Source: Hypsibius dujardini (lineage: Eukaryota; Tardigrada; Eutardigrada; Parachela; Hypsibiidae). Taken from it: a stretch of 20,444 nucleotides of DNA. Position 1 is the stretch's first letter. Each line of letters begins with the position of its first letter. The DNA lies in the NCBI GenBank assembly GCA_001579985.1, contig LRSR01005230.1:1-20444 (forward strand), in the 5' to 3' direction. Below are positions 17,106 to 20,444 of the stretch, piece after piece. The notes beneath the pieces were generated by a model. The model saw nothing but the letters and a program-made list of their open reading frames with translations. It ran no database searches and was not told the DNA's origin. The position numbers were made by a program, and so were the translations under genes.

Positions 17106-17204
17106 CACTGTCTGTCTGTCTGTCTGTTTGTCTCTATTTCTTATTTTCTGTCAGTCCTTCTATGTATGTCTCTCTTCCTTCAGACCAACGGAATTCCTAA
17201 GTAA
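15136..17204 (+). CDS. NADPH-dependent FMN reductase, tandem copy 2, with an N-terminal hydrophobic segment (eight exons)
   Basis: The exons are 15136-15406, 16012-16146, 16227-16255, 16455-16527, 16592-16675, 16756-16841, 16920-16961 and 17184-17204. All introns are GT-AG, all phases match and the stop is TAA, giving 246 residues. Residues 4-22 (ILLAAFTVALTANLLFQL) form a signal-anchor-like hydrophobic helix that copy 1 lacks, so this copy may be membrane-tethered or secretory. The catalytic fold follows: LNILVFLGSVREGR (about 54-67), DPKELNLGEVEQPLHFYKDP (91-110), VVVSAEYNSGMTPAL, RPSAIVTYSMGQFGGIRAAMQLRQFL (160-185) and QLEWYAHAL. Such enzymes use NAD(P)H to reduce bound FMN. Two exons are tiny (29 and 21 nt). 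An internal ATG at about codon 47 could give a soluble form starting near the same point as copy 1. Confidence 0.85.
15407..16011 (+). repeat. repeat-filled first intron of reductase copy 2
   Basis: This 605-nt intron interrupts the codon for D91, where copy 1 is continuous. It contains a 39-bp tandem duplication (15413-15451, 15452-15490), an imperfect hairpin with arms at 15530-15550 and 15625-15645 (ACGTGGCC...CAGCGCT), and a 56-bp duplication (15802-15857 and 15858 onward) made of TTGATTG-type repeats. Almost the whole intron is repeat-derived. Confidence 0.85.
16344..16408. repeat. (CTAT)n/(CTGT)n microsatellite in intron 3 of copy 2
   Basis: A TCTATCTATCTG start passes into a pure CTGT run. 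It lies within the 199-nt intron between the exons ending at 16255 and starting at 16455. Confidence 0.95.
16997..17155. repeat. (CTGT)n microsatellite in the last intron of copy 2
   Basis: This long CTGT tract with occasional TTTG and CTCT interruptions fills most of intron 16962-17183. It lies close to the last, 21-nt coding exon, so its length may affect splicing. Cys/Leu/Ser/Val-rich open frames here are artefacts of the repeat. Confidence 0.95.
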
Positions 17205-17725
17205 TCCCACTTGGACACACTTCATATGGACTTGATATCACACCACGATGGATCTTTGGTATAATGTTGCCTCTTGCACCCGGTTTGAATTTCACTTTGG
17301 CGGCTTGCTGACTGTATCGCTTTCATAGTCACTGTTTTATCCCTGTTGTTGCACCTTATGTTTCTGCTTCCTAACCAATTCCCTCCTTTTCTCGCTTAAT
17401 TTAAGGCAAATCATTCTTCCTCTCTCGCAATAGGTTTGAGTGTGGTTTTTCCGGTAGTGAAACGGTGATTGTGGTTTTTTCCTGCGCTTGAAAAAAAAAC
17501 TGAATACTAATTATTTTACGAAAATGTCGTTTTCTGCATTCTTGAACTCCGAGAAGAAATAAGACTAAGGTCCCCGGGAGGCATCCAGACCGTTACTAGC
17601 GCCACCTATTGGATAGGCAGGCAGTACTGCTCAATTGCTAAGGCCCGAGTGGAAACGCAATCAATATTTCTCCAGACTTCACTGCGAGGAGATTTTTGTT
17701 GAGAATTTTTCTTAGAATCAGGAAA
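17205..17725. other. intergenic stretch between reductase copy 2 and the armadillo-like gene
   Basis: Nothing coding is seen. The 3' UTR of copy 2 and the 5' UTR of the next gene should both lie here. A good AATAAA for copy 2 is not apparent. Confidence 0.5.
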
Positions 17726-18542
17726 ATGGGCAACGACGGGAGCAAAAAAGGTCCCACCGTCGAAATGGACTCTGCCACCGCGCTAGAGGAGCAGTGGATG
17801 GACCCGCACAAACGCAAGGTCCTGGCAGCCGTCGAAGACACCATAAAAAAGTGCACGTCCGACCACAACACTCCCGAGATCCTCAAATCCATCCGAGTGC
17901 TCTGCGCGGTCGTTTATTGCGCCAACGATTTCGAACTCATCCAGAAAAGCAAGGACACCTTCAACGCCCTGGTCCATCTCCTACAGAATCCCGAAGCCAG
18001 TTACCCGTTGAGACTGGAAATTGTTTCGGCCGTCTCGGTTCTGTGCCAGGGCAACCAAGTCAGTGTTGTTCATATACGTAATTTTTTTAAGATATTTAAT
18101 CATATATAAAGATCATTCTGTCACTTAGTTTTGGCTCCTGGATTTAAACTTATTTCCTACTTAATTTTAGTCCAACCTCTTATTTAATCAGGTCAACTGC
18201 CGGTCGTGGTGTGCGGTGGGCGGCGTCACCGCGCTCCTCGCCCAGCTGCGGGAGATCCCTTCGGATGGAGTGGACGAGCCTAAACACCGTGCCGCCCTGC
18301 AGATGAACGTGTGGGTCGTCTACACGCTGCGGACGTTGATGTGCGGCAGTCCGGGGGCCATTCAAGCGGTCCTGCTGAATAGGCAGTTTAAACGGACCGC
18401 GGAGATGCTGGTGAAGATGTTCGAGCTGAAGGATGTGTGGCAACGGACCGCGGAGCAGCGGAACTACGCTCTGGATTGCTGTGTGTTGTTGGGAATTGGC
18501 GGAGTCAGGAAAGGTCCGACGCTCACCGTCGACCGATCATGA
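17726..18542 (+). CDS. helical armadillo-like protein with a possible N-myristoylation site (two exons)
   Basis: Exons 17726-18058 and 18192-18542 join in phase 0 across a GTCAGT...AATCAG intron and give 227 residues. The chosen start is ATG GGC, giving MGNDGSKK, which fits the myristoylation pattern MGxxxS/T with following lysines. Earlier in-frame codons lack an ATG. The rest is almost all amphipathic helix: KVLAAVEDTIKKC, ILKSIRVLCAVVYCAND, TFNALVHLLQNPEAS, LRLEIVSAVSVLCQGN and GGVTALLAQLREI. Repeated hydrophobic helices of this spacing, with the GGVTALLAQL segment, suggest an armadillo/HEAT-type scaffold at a membrane. The last residues (GPTLTVDRS) look less helical, so a further intron near 18510 and missing C-terminal exons are possible. 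I do not recognise the specific family. Confidence 0.65.
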
Positions 18543-19030
18543 GAGGGATGGTCCGTCTGTATGTGGCTCTATATATCCCTACCTCTGGCAATGAAGGAGC
18601 AAATGGACGGATGCGCATAAAGGCAAGAGCAACTTTTGCAAGGCAACGGGTGGTCCGCAGCTGACGGAAAATGGCGTAATGGGGAGCAGCCGATTGCGAA
18701 GAGGGCCTTCGAGTGTTCACCTATGATATAGTTATGAATATTAACCTCAATTAGAGACTAGACGTAACTTTGGCCGACGGTCACTAATGGGCGGTGATTG
18801 GAATTTTCCTTCTGTGCTCCAGTGGGTGTTGCCGAGGGTCTTTGTTTCCCGAGCGAAGGGTTTTCATTGTGAAAACCCCCCAGTAATTAACTCTTATGAC
18901 TGCGTCATTTTTGGCGCTAACCTAACGTGCAATGACAGCTCCTTTACAAAATTGAGCTGAAAGCTTTCTTTGTGTGCCTCAGGATTTCAACCGAATGACT
19001 CAGAATATCCAACATTTAGACGTTAAACGG
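18543..19030. other. noncoding flank of the armadillo-like gene
   Basis: No convincing exon was found. If the armadillo-like protein continues, its next exon should lie here, but I could not identify one. Confidence 0.4.
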
Positions 19031-19033
19031 AAA

Positions 19034-19070
<37 letters not shown>

Positions 19071-19130
19071 GCCTGCCTGCCTGTCTGTCTCTCTGTCTGT
19101 CTGTGCGCCTGTCTGTGTGTCTGTCTGTTG
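19034..19130. repeat. (CTGT)n microsatellite
   Basis: CTGT units with CCTG interruptions; third of the four such tracts in the window. Confidence 0.95.
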
Positions 19131-19341
19131 TCTGTATGGAGTAGCTTACAGTACAATGCAGTACAGTAGAGCTTTCAATAGTAAAAGTTTATTCAGTTTG
19201 GCACAGACGTTGATGCATAAATAAAACTGTGACGAACTGATAGGATTTTGCAATCAAATCAAGTTCAATGCTGACTAATTACGCGAATGCTTCGTGTCGA
19301 TTGTTCATACGTCGAGACATCGTGACAGAAAGGCGTTTGGG

Positions 19342-19969
19342 ATGAGCAGTGACACAGAAAAGGGCATTATGGCCACAATAGGCGCACCAGAGGACAATGG
19401 AGGTAAGACGATGTAATGCGTGACCTCAAGTGCGAAGATTATCTCCAATTTGCATTGATTGTTATTTAAAGAGAGTAGATTAGTGGTGTTAGCATCTTCA
19501 CTTTTCGCGCAGTGTGTTAACCAGTTAATGAGAATGCCCCGTGTGACTGCCTATTGTCCTCCCGAACTGAAGGAAGAGTTTGAATGAACGTTTTGTTGGG
19601 AGCGAAAATTGTCGAGTTCATAATCGGCTTTCCGTATAGTGGGCGCGCTTATTCTTCCCCAACCGTTTAAGCTCTTCCAATATTTCCAACCAACAATGTC
19701 GATATGTATCTCTGTCTCTGTGCATGGTGATTATCTCTTTCTGAATATGTTCGAGACGAAATCTCTTGTTTGAAAAGCCATGTGCTGCCCACCGGGTGCC
19801 AAAACAGGAGTGGCCTTCGTTCAAAGATTAGCGTTGATGCAGCTCCCATAAAAACGACGGATGGCCGTACTAACCAAAATGGGTTAATCCGTCTGTCTGT
19901 CTGTCTGTCTTCCTGTCTATCAGCCTGTCTATCTGTCTGTCTATCTGCCTGCCTCTCTGTCCGTCTGCC

Positions 19970-20057
<88 letters not shown>

Positions 20058-20352
20058 GAATACCGACATACTTCGCATTTCACGGCGTCTATTGGCCTTT
20101 TTTGTTGCGTGCTCATGCTTCGCCAACTCCGCAACTTTTTTGCTCCCATCAGAGGAAGTGGAAACTGAGCAAACGGCGGCAGTTTTTTTCACCGCACGGA
20201 GAGAACACGGCCGCTACGTCAATATTACGCCCGCGCTGCAGCACAAACATAGCGGAGGAAAGGGAAAGCGCACGGAAAAGTGTATTTACCTTGGTGGCCG
20301 AAATGGGCACCCAGGTCATTGGAGAAGTCTATTTACCCAGCCGATAGATTAG
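19342..20352 (+). CDS. tentative two-exon gene of unknown function
   Basis: Candidate exon 1 is 19342-19402: an ATG, 20 codons beginning MSSDTEKG, then a GGAG|GTAAGA donor. Candidate exon 2 is 20153-20352, after a CTCCCATCAG acceptor and ending in TAG. The phases match (1 + 2), giving 86 residues, and an AATAAA follows at 20378-20383. The predicted protein is acidic at the start (EDNGEEVETEQ) and basic in the middle, and no domain is recognised. A second frame over exon 2 (ending in VAEMGTQVIGEVYLPSR) looks equally protein-like, so the acceptor or frame may be wrong. The 750-nt intron contains the longest (CTGT)n tract. Confidence 0.3.
19889..20057. repeat. long (CTGT)n microsatellite
   Basis: About 170 bases of CTGT units with TATC, GCCT and GTTT interruptions. 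All six frames stay open through it, so the Cys/Leu/Ser/Val frames on + and the Asp/Arg/Gln/Thr frames on - are not genes. Confidence 0.95.
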
Positions 20353-20377
20353 CAACCTCCAACAACAGGCCCCAATG

Positions 20378-20383
20378 AATAAA
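20378..20383 (+). terminator. polyadenylation signal AATAAA
   Basis: It lies 26 bases after the TAG of the tentative exon 20153-20352 and supports a plus-strand transcript end near 20400. Confidence 0.4.
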
Positions 20384-20444
20384 AGAGCGAGCCGCATAAT
20401 AATAACGCCAAAAGCAAGATTACCCGGTTTGGCACAATAACACA

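Noticed and set aside
16928-17204. Cys/Leu/Ser/Val-rich open frames on +
   Set aside because: They read through the CTGT tract in the last intron of reductase copy 2. The real exons are 16920-16961 and 17184-17204.
19667-20149. 160-codon minus-strand frame rich in Asp, Arg, Gln and Thr
   Set aside because: It is a translation of the (CTGT)n microsatellite, which keeps all frames open.

Overview
This window looks like nuclear DNA of a small-genome metazoan. The genes are split by short GT-AG introns with pyrimidine-rich acceptors, and there is an intronless seven-transmembrane receptor of animal type. There are AATAAA signals after some 3' ends, no operons or Shine-Dalgarno sites, and many microsatellites and small inverted-repeat elements. 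I cannot fix the phylum. A compact protostome such as a tardigrade would fit, but that is a guess. I recognise no rRNA, tRNA, CRISPR or viral gene.

Layout. 1-1459: AT satellite, then the 3' end of a MAP3K-like pseudokinase gene on +. 1460-3600: noncoding repeats (50-bp and 28-bp tandem arrays, a GTT/GTC tract), then an orphan 3'-terminal exon resembling a methyltransferase C-terminus. 3600-6226: gene-poor, with two inverted-repeat elements. 6227-7435 (-): a single-exon rhodopsin-like GPCR. 8080-8289 (-): an orphan terminal exon of an alpha/beta hydrolase. 8640-8998 (+): a small secreted-protein ORF that ends inside a 29-bp satellite.

9552-17204 is the most informative part. It holds two tandem paralogs of an NADPH-dependent FMN reductase (flavodoxin-like fold), both on +. 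I could reconstruct both exon by exon, with all phases consistent and no internal stop. Copy 1 (core 10471-12111, possibly starting at 9552) and copy 2 (15136-17204) share most intron positions but differ in four ways. Copy 2 has a long repeat-filled first intron that copy 1 lacks. Copy 1 has an extra 81-nt GC-AG intron that copy 2 lacks. One intron is shifted by 5 nt. One copy 1 intron begins exactly at the end of a 234-bp palindromic element. The last coding exon of copy 1 also lies in one arm of a ~200-bp inverted repeat. Between the copies is a 3-kb zone of foldback elements and tandem repeats.

17726-18542 (+) is a helical, armadillo-like protein with an N-myristoylation-type start. 19342-20352 (+) is a weak two-exon gene candidate. 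Four (CTGT)n microsatellites lie in 16.3-20.1 kb, two of them in introns of reductase copy 2. Apart from the reductase pair, the genes look functionally unrelated. All gene models are by eye, without transcripts or database searches.
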